From the NCBI GenBank assembly GCA_003260075.1, contig QLIY01000431.1:35024-99023 (forward strand): a stretch of 64,000 nucleotides of DNA, written 5' to 3'. Source of the DNA: Phallusia mammillata. Lineage: Eukaryota; Chordata; Ascidiacea; Phlebobranchia; Ascidiidae. The notes beneath the pieces were generated by a model, which worked only from the letters and a program-made list of their open reading frames with translations, was not told the DNA's origin and did not search any database. The translations under genes were made by a program, and so were the position numbers. Shown in pieces: positions 53,101-64,000 of this stretch (its first letter is position 1; each line of letters begins with the position of its first letter).

Positions 53101-53957
53101 TGGGATATCAAGTCTAAACTAACAAACAAACAAACTGGTAGCAAACCTTAAATACTGCTGATACATATGTAAAGAAAATTGTTTGCGAAAGTGTAGCTTC
53201 AAAGAATTCAGGCCATATTTCAAAAGTTGGTTGGTAAGTGCAATCTAAAAAAATAAAAATATTTGTAAAGCTTCAACAAAACAACATTTTTTTCAATAGA
53301 ATGTTTACTTTAAAACTGTTATCAGGTCACTAGAATTTTAATTTTTGCAAATCAAGTTTTTTTAGGTAATTGTTTGCAATTGTTTCAGTATTATAACATA
53401 AAATAGCCAGTTCATTTTAATAAAACAAGGTTTTTTCCATACTCTATTTAACTTTTCAACCAGGTAAAGGTATAACCAACCGTTGGTTGTGCATAGATAT
53501 ACTTCACTAAGTGCTGTACAAATCTCTGTCTGTCTCTGTCAATGATTGAACTAAAAACAAAATGTGATGAATAAAACTTGTAACAACAAATATATAACCA
53601 AGAAAAAAATTATAAGGTGACAAAGAGCCAAAAAGTAGAATGTACACCACAAACCTTTCAATGGCTGTTCCATTGCCTATCATCCACACATCAAAGCGAG
53701 TGCGCATCAGTAAAGTTAAGGCAACAAGAATTATGAATCCTGTTTCTTTGCTCCACCAACCTGGCACTAAAATTTTAAGTATTTTCCAAATTCGCCTGAA
53801 ATAGTGTAAGTACATGCATTGAGGAAAAATGGAACCCTGCTTTTTTCATAAATTTGCCACAACTTGGTAATGAAATAAGTTCCAACAATGACTATGTATA
53901 TATAATATAAAAAGAAACAAACAGTTTTCACCTGAAGAATTTGGTCATTCCAAAAAA

Positions 53958-54024
<67 letters not shown>

Positions 54025-54850
54025 AAAGAGTAAAACTTATCTTTTGTATTAATACATAAACCTGATGTTATAACACGTCAAGCACTGATTTAAGTTTTAG
54101 CAAAATAACAATATTTTGGTACTTTTAGCCTACTATGTTGACACAATGTTTTCAATCATTGTAAGACATTATATGCCAAAAATTGAGTTGAGTTTATTTG
54201 GCTCAGTGAAATAATCATAGTAGCACAATTGCACTAAAATATTCACCTTGCCGGAGATATATAGCTGCACTACGTTGAGATGCTAAAAAGAGCGGGCACA
54301 ATTGGTGAAGAGATAAGAAACGCACTGCAGCTACACCGTTATTATAAGTGTTAAATTTAGTTTAGGACACAAAACGTTTTCAATTTTGCACATATTTACA
54401 GCTGCAATAGTTGTCACTAGGGCAATTTGGCTGAAATTTTTAACAGTAAAAAATGAGCACTATTGTAATATATATATATATAATAGTGTAATAAAGGGTG
54501 TAAATGATTTTAGGCTTAAAGAGCCTGTTACTGAAAAAATTGACTAAAGACAAAACCGGTTAATCCTGGTTGCAATAAGTATTTTATGTTAAAAGAAACA
54601 CTTTTTCACAATTACCCGAATTCTCTGTATACATTACAAATTATCAAAACAGTTGTTAATTTACACTTCCCTAGCTGAGTTACGTTGTTACGAAGTGCAT
54701 TTAACACATTAGAAATGCTTTTTATCTCTTTAATATTTATACAAAAAAACTGCTCTCGCATAACTAGGTCAGCAGTTACACTAGGCTTGCCATATTTTAT
54801 GAAACACAATCCCTGACAAAATATATCTCAGTTGCGTTAACCCAGTGGTT

Positions 54851-54942
<92 letters not shown>

Positions 54943-57900
54943 AAATTGATTGCAGGATTTTAGATAGTTATGTAAAATTCTTCATAACAATGATCCAAAT
55001 CTGACATTACAGACAAGACAAAAACATTACCATTTTGCGCGAACAATTGCATGTTTTTGTTTGCCAATGGAGATGGTCGATTCTCAATTTCACTTTGATT
55101 TAAACTTATTTAGTTGCACAAACTGACGCTAAATTAGAATATAGAATTACTTCCAGCTTTTTGCGGTCCCCGTAAAAGTGCCTCATGGAGCCCTAAAAGA
55201 CCGCGTACCCAGTTTGAGAACCATTGGGTTTTTGCGATCCAATTACTTCCAATTGCGGAATAAATTCATAATATTCGGAAGTTACAGCGACACGAGAAAA
55301 CGTTAGATACAATACTCTGATCCTTGTTAATTAACTTTCTGCGTAGGCTTCTGTTTAGTGGGGGGGGGGGCTGCACTACGTTGAGATGCTAAAAAGCGCG
55401 GGCACAATTGGTGAAGAGATAAGAAACGCACTGCAGCTACACCGTTATTATAAGTGTTAAATTTAGTTTAGGACACAAAACATTTTCAATTTTGCACATA
55501 TTTACAGCTGCAATAGTTGTCACTAGGGCAATTTGGCTGAAATTTTTAACAGTAAAAAATGAGCACTATTGTAATATATATATATATAATAGTGTAATAA
55601 AGGGTGTAAATGATTTTAGGCTTAAAGAGCCTGTTACTGAAAAAATTGACTAAAGACAAAACCGGTTAATCCTGGTTGCAATAAGTATTTTATGTTAAAA
55701 GAAACACTTTTTCACAATTACCCGAATTTTCTGTATACATTACAAATTATCAAAACATTTGTTAATTTACACTTCCCTAGCTGAGTTACGTTGTTACGAA
55801 GTGCATTTAACACATTAGAAATGCTTTTTATCTCTTTAATATTTATACAAAAAAACTGCTCTCGCATAACTAGGTCAGCAGTTACACTAGGCTTGCCATA
55901 TTTTATGAAACACAATCCCTGACAAAATATATCTCAGTTGCGTTAACCCAGTGGTTCTCAATTTTTTCGTTATTTTCTCTAAACGGTCTCTTTGCCATTA
56001 TTTCGAGGGCTTGCGGAAAATTGATTGCAGGATTTTAGATAGTTATGTAAAATTCTTCATAACAATGATCCAAATCTGACATTACAGACAAGACAAAAAC
56101 ATTACCATTGTGCGCGAACAATTGCATTTTTTTGTTTGCCAATGGAGATGGTCGATTCTCAATTTCACTTTGATTTAAACTTATTTAGTTGCACAAACTG
56201 ACGCTAAATTAGAACATAGAATTACTTCCAGCTTTTTGCGGTCCCCGTAAAAGTGCCTCATGGAGCCCTAAAAGACCGCGTACCCAGTTTGAGAACCATT
56301 GGGTTTTTGCGATCCAATTACTTCCAATTGCGGAATAAATTCATAATATTCGGAAGTTACAGCGACACGAGAAAACGTTAGATACAATACTCTGATCCTT
56401 GTTAATTAACTTTCTGCGTAGGCTTCTGTTTAGTTAAGTTTATTAGGCTAAGCTTACTACTCTCACTATCCTTGAAACAATAAGCACATATATCACTGGT
56501 CGCCAACCTTTGCCACTCTAAAAACTATTCGGATCAATTTTAAATTGTCACAGAAAAAAAACAAAATAAACATTGGGAGCCGCCCTTATAAAGACCTTTT
56601 AAATTTGAAATAAAATGCCACTGTAAAAACGTTTTTATATCTCACGACATTCGACTTTTGGTTGTTAGTTAATTCCTTGCATATTAGGTACACAGATAAA
56701 GCAAATGAAACCACCCACGTTCCCACGTAGCATCGAACGCTGTGTTTTCTTGAGACGCGGATTTTTATTTCTGTATTTAACGCGTATTGTTTGTCAGACA
56801 ACTAGTAACAAACAGGTATTGTTGCGCGCACACACACTGCAAAACGAAATAGTAACCATGTGCGTTAACCTGCGCGCCGCCAGTTTACCTCTTTATGTTT
56901 CATGGTTTAGATGCGATTGTAGCTAATTACTAGAAATTTTCTCCGTTGGTACATTAATTTCATAGTATATGTATATTTTTTTCTTAAATTCCTGACTTTT
57001 AGGTACATTTTAACATTTCTCCCTGACACATATTTAAACACTAAATTCCCGGACATGTCAGGGAAAATCCGGACGTATGGCAACCCTAACTTACACCACA
57101 TCACCAATGTTATTTTTGATGTAATAACATCGCTTTTTTCACTCAATCTATCCTCTTTTTTTTATCCAGATATTTTGTTTATTCAACATTTTATCACTAA
57201 CACTCACCATTTACTGATTAGGCGACTTTCATTTAGCGGACTTATTTTCTCAACAAATGATAGGCAACGGTGCAACATCCTCTGAACCATTCTAACTTAT
57301 CTGTTTCCGCATTAACTGATTTACTATTAACCGCTTTTGTCTGAATTAAGCATAAAAAATGGGTAAATTGAAGTTCAAATGGTTTTGAAAACTAGGAATC
57401 AAACAAATCAAAGTTTAAAACTCCTGGGTCATATGCGTTGAGAAATACAAACATTAAATTTGCACATTATTGGGTCAAAAAAGTAGGTTGAAACGTATTT
57501 TCTACACCAAACTCAGAAAAAACATTTGTGTTAGGCAGAAAAAATGCACAAAAGCAACATGTGTTGACCAATAATGAAGGTGCTTATAACTGAAATACCA
57601 CTACATACAGATCTTAAATAAGAAGGCTGGTGCAATGGTTAAAAGCAGTGATTAATTTCACAGAAACCTTTCGCATTTTTGTACATATTTAAAAAAATTG
57701 GCACAGAAAAAAGTTTTTTCTGCTTACCGAATAAAAACTCCATCAATGTGGACTTTTTCTTTTGAAGATGAATTTTTGTTTTCATCTCGTAACAAATAAA
57801 CGTCATCCCTGGAACAAATAGATCGATGGTATTATAGTATTGAGAGTACATTCTTACTAAATGGCAAAATATTGAGAGTCTGCCCTTGTTACAGAACAAG

Positions 57901-58064
57901 ATATGTTAGAACACAGAAATCTTTACTTACTTTGCTTGATCTTTAAAATTTCCAGTTTCTGATTTTTTCATAAAGTAAACAAGAAATCCAGCTGCTCCCA
58001 ATCCAATAATGTGGCGACTTTGAGGCAGGGCAAGGCCAAGGTGTTTACTTATTGCAATAGCCAT
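44884..58064 (-). CDS. ABCD3: Peroxisomal ABC half-transporter ABCD3 (PMP70)
   Basis: Peroxisomal membrane half-transporter; the family imports long-chain, branched and dicarboxylic acyl-CoAs for beta-oxidation and works as a dimer. Exons (high to low): 57931-58064, 57728-57808, 53655-53795, 53481-53550, 53147-53244, 51156-51279, 50984-51093, 50767-50879, 46643-46759, 46488-46585, 46329-46420, 46187-46267, 45907-46123, 45658-45837, 45497-45592, 45075-45236, 44884-44961. Together they give 663 aa, close to the vertebrate protein, with all phases consistent. Landmarks: N-terminal hydrophobic segment ([13 protein letters not shown]), the TMD block ([33 protein letters not shown]), the ABCD-type [11 protein letters not shown] loop, Walker [10 protein letters not shown], signature LSGGEKQRM, Walker [12 protein letters not shown] and the H-loop TVSHR. 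The pattern matches ABCD3 better than ABCD1/2/4. The gene is intact despite an N gap and several poly-G tracts, which all fall in introns. Confidence 0.97.
47765..47774 (+). repeat. Short poly-G run (10 G)
   Basis: One of several short plus-strand G runs in the ABCD3 intron between 46759 and 50767. Others are at 48908-48918, 49565-49575 and 49850-49859. Confidence 0.8.
48173..49435 (+). repeat. Direct duplication of about 520 bp separated by poly-G, in an ABCD3 intron
   Basis: 48173-48696 and 48918-49435 are almost identical (small differences only, for example a missing GTGCT near 48960). Copy 2 starts directly after an 11-G run and stops directly at a 37-G run. This could be a true tandem duplication or two alleles placed side by side by the assembler. 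Confidence 0.85.
49436..49472 (+). repeat. Poly-G tract (37 G)
   Basis: Uninterrupted homopolymer exactly where copy 2 of the intronic duplication breaks off (in copy 1 the sequence continues TTGACCAAATG). Confidence 0.9.
49908..50040 (+). repeat. Dispersed intronic repeat (GTGGGTGAACC...GGAGGATNAAATATGG)
   Basis: A diverged copy of a block also seen at about 48595-48700, 49325-49435 and 52524-52700. Shared motifs: TGTGGGTGAACC, GGGGTGAAACTTCAGGAGGAT, ATTTGAATAAATTTAAAGCAC. The copies cluster only within ABCD3 introns here. Origin unknown, with no ends recognisable. Confidence 0.6.
50093..50174 (+). repeat. Poly-G tract (82 G)
   Basis: Uninterrupted homopolymer in an ABCD3 intron directly after AAGGGGACCCA. 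The same AGGGGACCCA motif at about 52722 is followed by ordinary sequence, so the tract may not be genuine. Confidence 0.9.
51787..52523. other. Assembly gap (737 N)
   Basis: Undetermined bases within an ABCD3 intron (between exons 53147-53244 and 51156-51279). The coding frame joins across it without loss. Open frames that span the N bases are meaningless. Confidence 0.99.
53958..54023 (+). repeat. Poly-G tract (66 G)
   Basis: Uninterrupted homopolymer in the large ABCD3 intron 53796-57727. Confidence 0.9.
54852..54941 (+). repeat. Poly-G tract (90 G), replaces real sequence
   Basis: Longest homopolymer in the window. Copy 2 of the surrounding duplication shows the true sequence beginning TCAATTTTTTCG and ending GGGCTTGCG at the same place. 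Confidence 0.9.
55949..56301. mobile_element. hAT MITE with CAGTGGTTCTCAA terminus, decayed
   Basis: Left CAGTGGTTCTCAATTTTTT and right GTTTGAGAACCATTG are inverted with one mismatch. The element resembles 14114-14329. Flanking octamers do not match clearly. The copy in the upstream duplicate begins at about 54843 and is interrupted by poly-G. Confidence 0.6.
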
Positions 58065-59289
58065 CAGACATAAACTAACCCTAACCCTAGTTAACAAACC
58101 GTAATAACAAATATCCAAAAGATTTACAACAAACAACAACAATATCATCAAACTAGCAAAGACACATGACTTGTTATTAATTTTCCTTTACTTTCTTACT
58201 TGTGTCAAGGCAACCTATTTAAACGTAATACGTATGCTATATTGCCTCATTACGAAACGAGATTAAGTTGAACAGCCTGAAGATTAAAGTAACGCCAAAC
58301 TACACAAGAGACTGGACTCAGAGCCGGATGAAGGGGAAATGGCCCAGGCACTTAGAGTTGTTAATCCGTCCCTCGTTCGGTTGCAGATCATGCAATAACT
58401 ACAAAGTGTAAAACTGTAAACCGCTCACAACACTGTACTGTAGTATATTGTATAGCATGTATTACAATTACAATATTGGCTTATGTTATGATCAACGTGC
58501 CAATCTAACAAAACACCGATAATACCCACAGCAGTTGTAATATTATATTCTATCCATATTTGCTTGATCTGCAATCTGCATGCTGCACGTGGCTACTGGT
58601 TGCTTCGGTAGTTCATCCCATTCCGAGTTTTGTACACTGCTAGTACCAGTGCAAGAACACTGTACAGCCCTGTGGAATTTGAAGACGAGAATGCGGAACG
58701 ACGGAAGTACTGGAAACAAGTGCTGAAGTTACAAAACTTAAAAGTTTTTTTTTGTTTCCAGTTGGACAAGTACAGGGGTGGCCGGTGGGTAACCTATTCG
58801 CCGCAAAACAACCCATAGCCTATCAACTATCATACTGTCGTATCGATTATCATGTTTTGTCATGATTTTTTTCTAAACTTGGCCTTGGTTTTCCAACTTT
58901 AGTTCATAACGGGCCCTTGCACTTTTTTTCGGCACTTGCGGTGCAAGCTGAATTAAAAGTTATTTTAATCTATGCTAGGGTTCCAGACGTCCAGAAATTT
59001 CGGACATGTCCGGAATTTGAGCAAAAATCTGTTTTCGGAATATACATATATATTTGCGACACAAGCAGGGGTTGGTCGTGCTAGGTCGGCCCCGCAGCAC
59101 CCCCTAGATAATTTTACTTGGTATACTTAATATTATATTAGAAATAACATTCATCACATGTTTTTATGATTGAGCAATATAGAAGGTAGCTCGTTGCCCG
59201 TCCATCCGGATAAAAATAAAACAAACAAACTCTGGTTCGAGATTTCGTGAAACTGGAATTTACATTTCGGGTTCGGCTTAGGTTTAATC
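58065..59289. other. Intergenic region upstream of ABCD3
   Basis: 5' flank of ABCD3 with no coding exon that I can support. Fragments of transposon termini are present (GAGCCGGATGAAGGGG near 58322; TTCGGACATGTCCGGAATTT near 58999). No clear promoter motif was recognised. Confidence 0.45.
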
Positions 59290-59880
59290 CCAGTCTCCTA
59301 GCCCGCCGTGTGGTTCGAATGGAAAAGTGTGTGTAGTTCGTCTCTCACCTCCAAAAGACGCCTCGTCACGTTTCCTCTGGATAGTCAACGCGTCTCAGTA
59401 TAGTAAAGGAAACAATTAATGATGTTGAGAGGCAAGATCTTCACAGATTGATTTGAGTTTACATACTTTCAACAACCGAGTGTTTGAGGCTGACACTATC
59501 GACGTTGACCAGTTTACAACCCAAGTTTGGAGGGATCCGAGTACTTTCAAGAGCAAATCTGTGTATGAAACAATTAAACAAGGGTGGCGTTTGGCGCTTT
59601 CACATACGGTTGAAATCCGGATATACGGTCAAGCATAGCAGGAGCTCCATCTGTCGTGCAACCGACCAACTTTTCCCACGCAACGAGAAATAAACCTTCA
59701 CAGGTAGCTTTAAGAATCCCTGAAGCAGCCTAATCTGATATGCGACGCCTGTTTTGTCAATGTGTTGGTGTTGAACCTTATCTTCAAGGTCTTAAATGGC
59801 GCTTAAGCAGACTTGGTTTCATTGCACTCGTAGCGAGGGTCTTCATGCAAATCATACACTGCGGAAAAACCTCGCCACTT
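59290..59880 (-). pseudogene. Decayed hAT transposase (ZBED5-like) pseudogene
   Basis: Minus-strand fragments in order: a BED-type finger remnant PQCMICMKTLATSAMKPSLL (about 59865-59790), VGCTTDGAPAMLDRISGF (about 59680-59610), FHTQICS-like remains, SNTRLLKVCKL, and ETR*LSRGNVTRRLLEVRDE (about 59385-59310). These blocks are characteristic of the SCAND3/ZBED5 group of hAT transposases in the correct order, but the frame is broken by stops and shifts and large parts are missing. It could be a source of, or relative to, the surrounding hAT MITEs. Confidence 0.8.
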
Positions 59881-60085
59881 TGTTCCTTTAAACATGAAAA
59901 ACTTAGTTTAATAGGTTTGCAGCGCACTTTTTACACTTGCTTTACACCTCAAATCGCCTGGGAACTGTTCAACTGCAGGCGCATTATTTATTTCTTTGTT
60001 ATAGTTGTGACGAAACAATTCAGGTGCAGACATTTTGTCCTCACAAAATGGTGCAAACGTCATAATTTTGCACCTTGTTTTTTTT

Positions 60086-60545
60086 TGAGAATCGAGAAAT
60101 TATAAATTCATTTCTCAAGAATCTCGAGAGTCTCGAAATATTTATTCAAGTTGATTTTCTCACAAAAAAAACAAAAAAAAACGATTGTACGCTTTTTCGC
60201 TTCTAGTATAGCGATCGCTAGTAGTGATTCGCTAGCAAACCAGCAAAAAACGAAGCGACTGTAGGTCTGTGTTTTAGACCTTACGCAACTAAGCCCGACT
60301 CGGTCACCCTTTGGAAAAGGTGAAAGTTTAGCGGCAACGCACGTTAAAAATCGCTGTTTCGGGAGCAAAGTAAGAAAGTTATGTGCCCAGCGTAGGCCTA
60401 GTCCAGGGGCGAGTTGAAACGAAAAATACACGTACCGTAATAAGAGGAATCACATGTGCTTTTTGTTTATGATGCGTGACGTAATTTCTCGTGAATTGCT
60501 TTTGTTTATTTCTTAAAAATCGATTTTTTCGAGATTTCTCGCTCT
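60086..60545. mobile_element. MITE with CTCGAGA-rich arms (copy 1, inverted relative to copy 2)
   Basis: Both ends carry TCTCGAGA-type repeats. The inner part (TTCGCTTCTAGTATAGCGATCGCTAG, GCGGCAACGCACGTTAAAAATCGCTGTTTC in pieces) is complementary to that of 62275-63142. This copy lacks the nested insertion seen there. Confidence 0.65.
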
Positions 60546-60709
60546 TAATGCTGACCTCTAAGAAAGTGTAATAAAGGTAAACCTTGAATGAGTAAGATAG
60601 TGACGTGAAACCTGGCGTTTGAAAGATCAAACATTTTACATTTTATGTCGGAAGAAGCGATTTGTATGCAGAGAAATAATAAAATAACGACATGTGTTCG
60701 CGAACCACG

Positions 60710-60960
60710 TAGGCTACCACCGATTGGGAACCGGTAGAGCTACTAACACTGGAATTGAGCTGACGCCCGGTCTGGGAATTTATGGTAAGTGGCGCATCGG
60801 GGCATAGGCGTTTATGGTGCTGACTCGGCAATTTGGGTTTATGGTAAGAATGATTGCTAAGTCAGCACCATAAACGCCTATGCTCTGTTGCGCCACCTAC
60901 CAAACCGGGCGTCAGCTGAGTTCCAGTGTTAGTGGTTCTACCTTGGGAACCACTGGCCTA
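60710..60960. repeat. Large palindrome (fold-back MITE)
   Basis: GGTAGAGCTACTAACACTGG and GAGCTGACGCCCGGT on the left pair with ACCGGGCGTCAGCTGAG and CCAGTGTTAGTGGTTCTACC on the right. The pairing continues inward through GGCATAGGCGTTTATGGTGC / GCACCATAAACGCCTATGC. Arms of about 90 bp make it the most perfect hairpin in the window. It is related to the GTAGAGCTACTAAC family at 32046. Confidence 0.75.
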
Positions 60961-61135
60961 CGGTAGCCTATCCCGTTCAATGAGTTTGCGGATTTCGGTT
61001 CTACTCCCCCCCCCCCCAAAAAGCCCTGTGGTTCGAATTCGGAAACATTTTGGAAATATGCCTACGGTAGCCTATCCCGTTCAATGGGTTTGCGGATTTC
61101 GGTTCTACTCCCAATCAATCAATCAATCAATCAAT
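60956..61135 (+). repeat. Direct 105-bp repeat and AATC microsatellite
   Basis: CCTACGGTAGCCTATCCCGT starts at 60956 and again at 61061, each followed by TGCGGATTTCGGTTCTACTC. Copy 1 ends in a C run (61006-61017) and copy 2 in an (AATC)n tract at 61113-61135. Confidence 0.75.
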
Positions 61136-61261
61136 TAATGCTCAGGACTAGGCGTCCCCTCGCTGTGCGGGTATTCTGTGTTGGACGTCAGAGGCACAGT
61201 TGGGGATCAAACTGCCGAGAAACTTGAACTCTAACTTATGGGACTATGCGTTCGTTTATTG

Positions 61262-61664
61262 CAGTGTTACTCAACCTGGGGGTCGCGACCCCCAAAGGGA
61301 TCGCCAAGCACTTTTGAGGGGGTCGCGAAGACTCAACCCAACTCGGAATGATTTTATCCGTATCATAAAAACTTTCCCTGTGACTTCTGTTTGGCATAGT
61401 AACTCTCACAACCGTTTGATTTAGAACAGGCGCAACAATATTTGCGATTGTATACTTGTATAATTGCGGTTTTGGGATTTTCTTAACTTCACTGCACCTT
61501 ACATAACGCCGAACTATTGCAGCCACCTTGCATTGCAAATGTGTGATGAACACAATCAACACATTCTGGTAGTTAAACTTCTTGTGTGCGTGTGTAAAGG
61601 GCTTGCGTGGAGTTATAAAATCTCTAAAGGGGGGTTGCATAGTACAAAAGGTCGAGAACCACTG
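61262..61664. mobile_element. hAT MITE with CAGTGTTACTCAACC termini and exact TSD
   Basis: Left CAGTGTTACTCAACC and right GGTCGAGAACCACTG are imperfect inverted repeats. Flanking GTTTATTG (61254-61261 and 61665-61672) is an exact 8-bp duplication. It contains GGGGGTCGCGACCCCC near the left end. Confidence 0.85.
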
Positions 61665-62274
61665 GTTTATTGTGATGTCTTCGTGTTCTTCTGGGGACAT
61701 GATTGCGCATTTCGAAGGGTTTATCTTCATCCCCCTTTCTGCAGGCTTTTTCGAGTTCGAGGGTTGATAATTTTAGTTTTTCGAACACAGTTGACTCCCA
61801 GATAAAAAAATATGTGACATGGTTTTGATTTGAAATTTGACAACTCACTTTTGTTAATTTATCAAGCGTATCGACATGCTTCACTTATTTCACTCAAAAC
61901 ATTGTGGATATGGAGGGGGTGGATGGACTTAGGTCCCTCTGCCCTGCGTACTAAAATTTCGAACTTGAGCAATCAGCAAATCAAAATCTAGCAAAATGTG
62001 CTACTGGACGTCTAGCACTTTACAGACAAAATTCATTATGACTTAGCCTTATAAGCATGTAGTCTTTTCAAAAATAGCAACTTATTTAGTGCTTGAACAT
62101 GAACTGATGCTTTTGAAACTCAACTCTTATGCCACAAGTTGCATCTGGTCTCTTGCAAATTGCAATGTAGCGGTAGCTTGAAATTTAATATTTGTTGGAA
62201 CAAGTGGTTATGGGGGAAATTTTATAAAAATGTGAAACACTGGATTTTTCTGTTGGTATTACAATGCCGTTGAC

Positions 62275-63142
62275 TAGAGTTCCCTCTCGAGAAATCTCGA
62301 AAAAATCGAGTCTCGAGTCTCGAGAAATAAATAAAAATTTCTCGAGAAAAATTACGTCATGTATCTTAAACAAAAAGTAAATGCGACACCTCTTATTACG
62401 TGTATTTTTCGTTTCAACTCACCTCTAGAGCGGACTGGGCACATAACTTTCTTATTTTGCTTCCGAAACAGCGATTTTTAACGTGCGTTGCCGCTAAACT
62501 TTCACCTTTCCCAGGCAGAAGTCACGCCTGGTGGGTGACACTAAAACGCTGAATGGGCGGAATGGAGGGCGGGACGTCGTGAAAACCGCTAAATATCGGG
62601 TTAAATTGCTGACGGTTGGAGCTATTAAGGTTGGGATAAGGTTTTATAATAGAAAATCATCAAAAAAAATTCCGCCGAACACTACATTCCGCGCCCGAAA
62701 CGTCCCGCCATCTCCCGCGACGTCCCGCCATAGCATTTTTGCCTAATGTCAGGAAATAGTTGAATAAGTTTTAGGCAGGGACATTTTTTGATTCATATAC
62801 TATTATAAAACCTCAACCTAACCCTAATAGCACTAACCGTCAGCAATTTACCCGATATTGAGCGGTTTCCGCAACATCCCGCCCATTCAGCGTTTTAGTG
62901 TCACCCCGCCTGGGTTGCATAAGATCTATAACAGTCGCTTCGTTTTTGGCTGATTTGCTAGCGAATCACTACTTGCGATCACTACTAGAAGCGAAAAAAC
63001 GTACAATCGGAAATTTGTTTGTTTGTTTTTGTTACAAAATCGGCTTAAATAAAAATTTCGAGACTCTCGAGATTCTCGAGAAATGGATTTTTAATTTCTC
63101 GTTTCTCGAGAAACTAAAAAGTCGAGAAATAGAGAAACCCTA
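62275..63142. mobile_element. MITE with CTCGAGA-rich arms (copy 2) carrying a nested element
   Basis: Runs from TAGAGTTCCCTCTCGAG to GAGAAATAGAGAAACCCTA, with repeated TCTCGAGA motifs in both arms. The interior matches 60086-60545 in reverse orientation. It is interrupted by a separate MITE at 62532-62906. Confidence 0.65.
62532..62906. mobile_element. MITE nested in the CTCGAGA element
   Basis: Left GGGTGACACTAAAACGCTGA and right TCAGCGTTTTAGTGTCACCC are perfect inverted repeats continuing into ATGGGCGG / CCGCCCAT. Flanking CGCCTGG copies (62525-62531 and 62907-62913) are a likely target duplication. The related copy at 60086-60545 lacks this block, confirming insertion. Confidence 0.85.
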
Positions 63143-64000
63143 CTGTCCCACCTACCCCAGTCCCACTTTCCAAAAATCTTATATATAGGGCATAGAACCA
63201 TAGATTCTTAATCCAGCTAAATTTAACCCTGAAGGGGTTCAGGGGATGCAAAGCTGATTCCTGGTTATTAACTGTTATAGCAGAACTTATATAACGTTTT
63301 TACGAGTTTTATTAAAAGCAAACACACAAACATATGGACACATGTGTCTGCAGATAACTTACTTTTACGACTTCAATGATACATCAAATTGGCGAGCGAC
63401 ATGTACATTGGGCGAATATTTACAGAATACACTGGGCAACAAAAAAATATTTTTTTACTGGTGTCTGGAATGTTTTAACTGATTTTGACTAATTCTAGTG
63501 CCCTGATTTCAAAAATGCAATCAGTTTATCTGTATCACGTCTAGTTTTCCTGTTATGGTACATCCACATTTGAAAAACAATCCATATGTATACACAATAG
63601 TGAAACTGGTTTTGAGTATTTTATTTGGAATTAACGTTATTGCAAGAACAAAATTTCGAATTTAATTTTAAATGTAACAGGTGGACACTCCTAACAAACA
63701 AAATTCAACACCAAAAAACAAAAAAATGTTTCAAATTTGTAAGTTATCAGGTATACCCCTACACATGTACTTTGGTAACTTTCGGAACTGAGTGGCAGCA
63801 ATATCGTCCCGTTTAATTTTTGCTAAGGCCACATCGAAGTGTGCAAGATATGCACATTTGATACAGACCTTTTTTTCTTTTTAGTTGTGTTGTATGGGTT
63901 TACACCAGAAATGTAGCATAAAACATCTTGGTAATTCATGCAACACCTTATAGATGACCTAGCCACTATTAATTTTAGTTTTACCACCTTGCTTTACTAG
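63143..64000. other. Unannotated right end
   Basis: AT-rich sequence without a recognisable exon, repeat end or RNA gene. Confidence 0.5.

Larger units (their letters stand above)
54265..56434 (+). repeat. Direct duplication of about 1.1 kb separated by poly-G, in an ABCD3 intron
   Basis: 54265-55359 and 55371-56434 are nearly identical, differing by scattered single bases. They meet at an 11-G run (55360-55370). Inside copy 1, a 90-G tract (54852-54941) stands where copy 2 has about 58 bp of normal sequence. This looks like duplicated haplotype sequence with G-filled read ends. Confidence 0.85.

Noticed and set aside
54612-55915. A repeated 65-aa minus-strand frame ([11 protein letters not shown]...)
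   Set aside because: It is duplicated with the surrounding intronic DNA and has no homology I recognise.

Overview
This window is nuclear DNA from an animal. All genes are split into many exons with GT-AG introns, mostly 60-1000 bp, in an AT-rich background loaded with short inverted-repeat transposons. Gene content (Caskin, alpha-tubulin, peroxisomal ABCD3/PMP70, a beta-1,4-galactosyltransferase, calcium-binding-EGF proteins), compact introns and dense MITEs fit an invertebrate chordate, most likely a solitary ascidian (Ciona-like tunicate). The species is inference; the exon structures are read directly from reading frames, splice sites and intron phase.

Layout from left to right. (1) 953-6064, plus strand: the 3' part of Caskin (end of the ankyrin repeats, SH3, two SAM domains, proline-rich tail, conserved C-terminus). 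(2) 17960-7372, minus strand: a secreted mosaic protein with signal peptide, three AbfB (CBM42-like beta-trefoil) domains, eleven EGF domains, a 10-cysteine module, a thyroglobulin type-1 domain and a second 10-cysteine module. (3) 17961-23245: intergenic DNA dominated by transposons. (4) 31235-23246, minus strand: a tandem paralogue of gene 2 with the same C-terminal half but about 18 EGF domains and a different N-terminus without AbfB. (5) 35135-33236, minus strand: a complete 451-aa alpha-tubulin. (6) 38873-43843, plus strand: a beta-1,4-galactosyltransferase-type type II membrane enzyme whose reading frame continues past the normal end of the family into about 363 extra residues. (7) 58064-44884, minus strand: a complete 17-exon ABCD3/PMP70 gene of 663 aa; its large introns hold poly-G tracts, an N gap and near-identical tandem duplications that look like assembly problems. 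(8) 58065-64000: intergenic DNA with a decayed hAT (ZBED5-like) transposase and several nested MITEs.

The genes do not form an operon or pathway. Genes 2 and 4 are a local duplication of an extracellular-matrix-type protein family. The rest are unrelated housekeeping or signalling genes. The most interesting coding observations are the AbfB-EGF-thyroglobulin architecture, the repeated 10-cysteine module flanking the thyroglobulin domain in both paralogues, and the C-terminal extension of the galactosyltransferase. Many transposons are delimited by exact 8-bp target-site duplications, the signature of hAT-type insertion.
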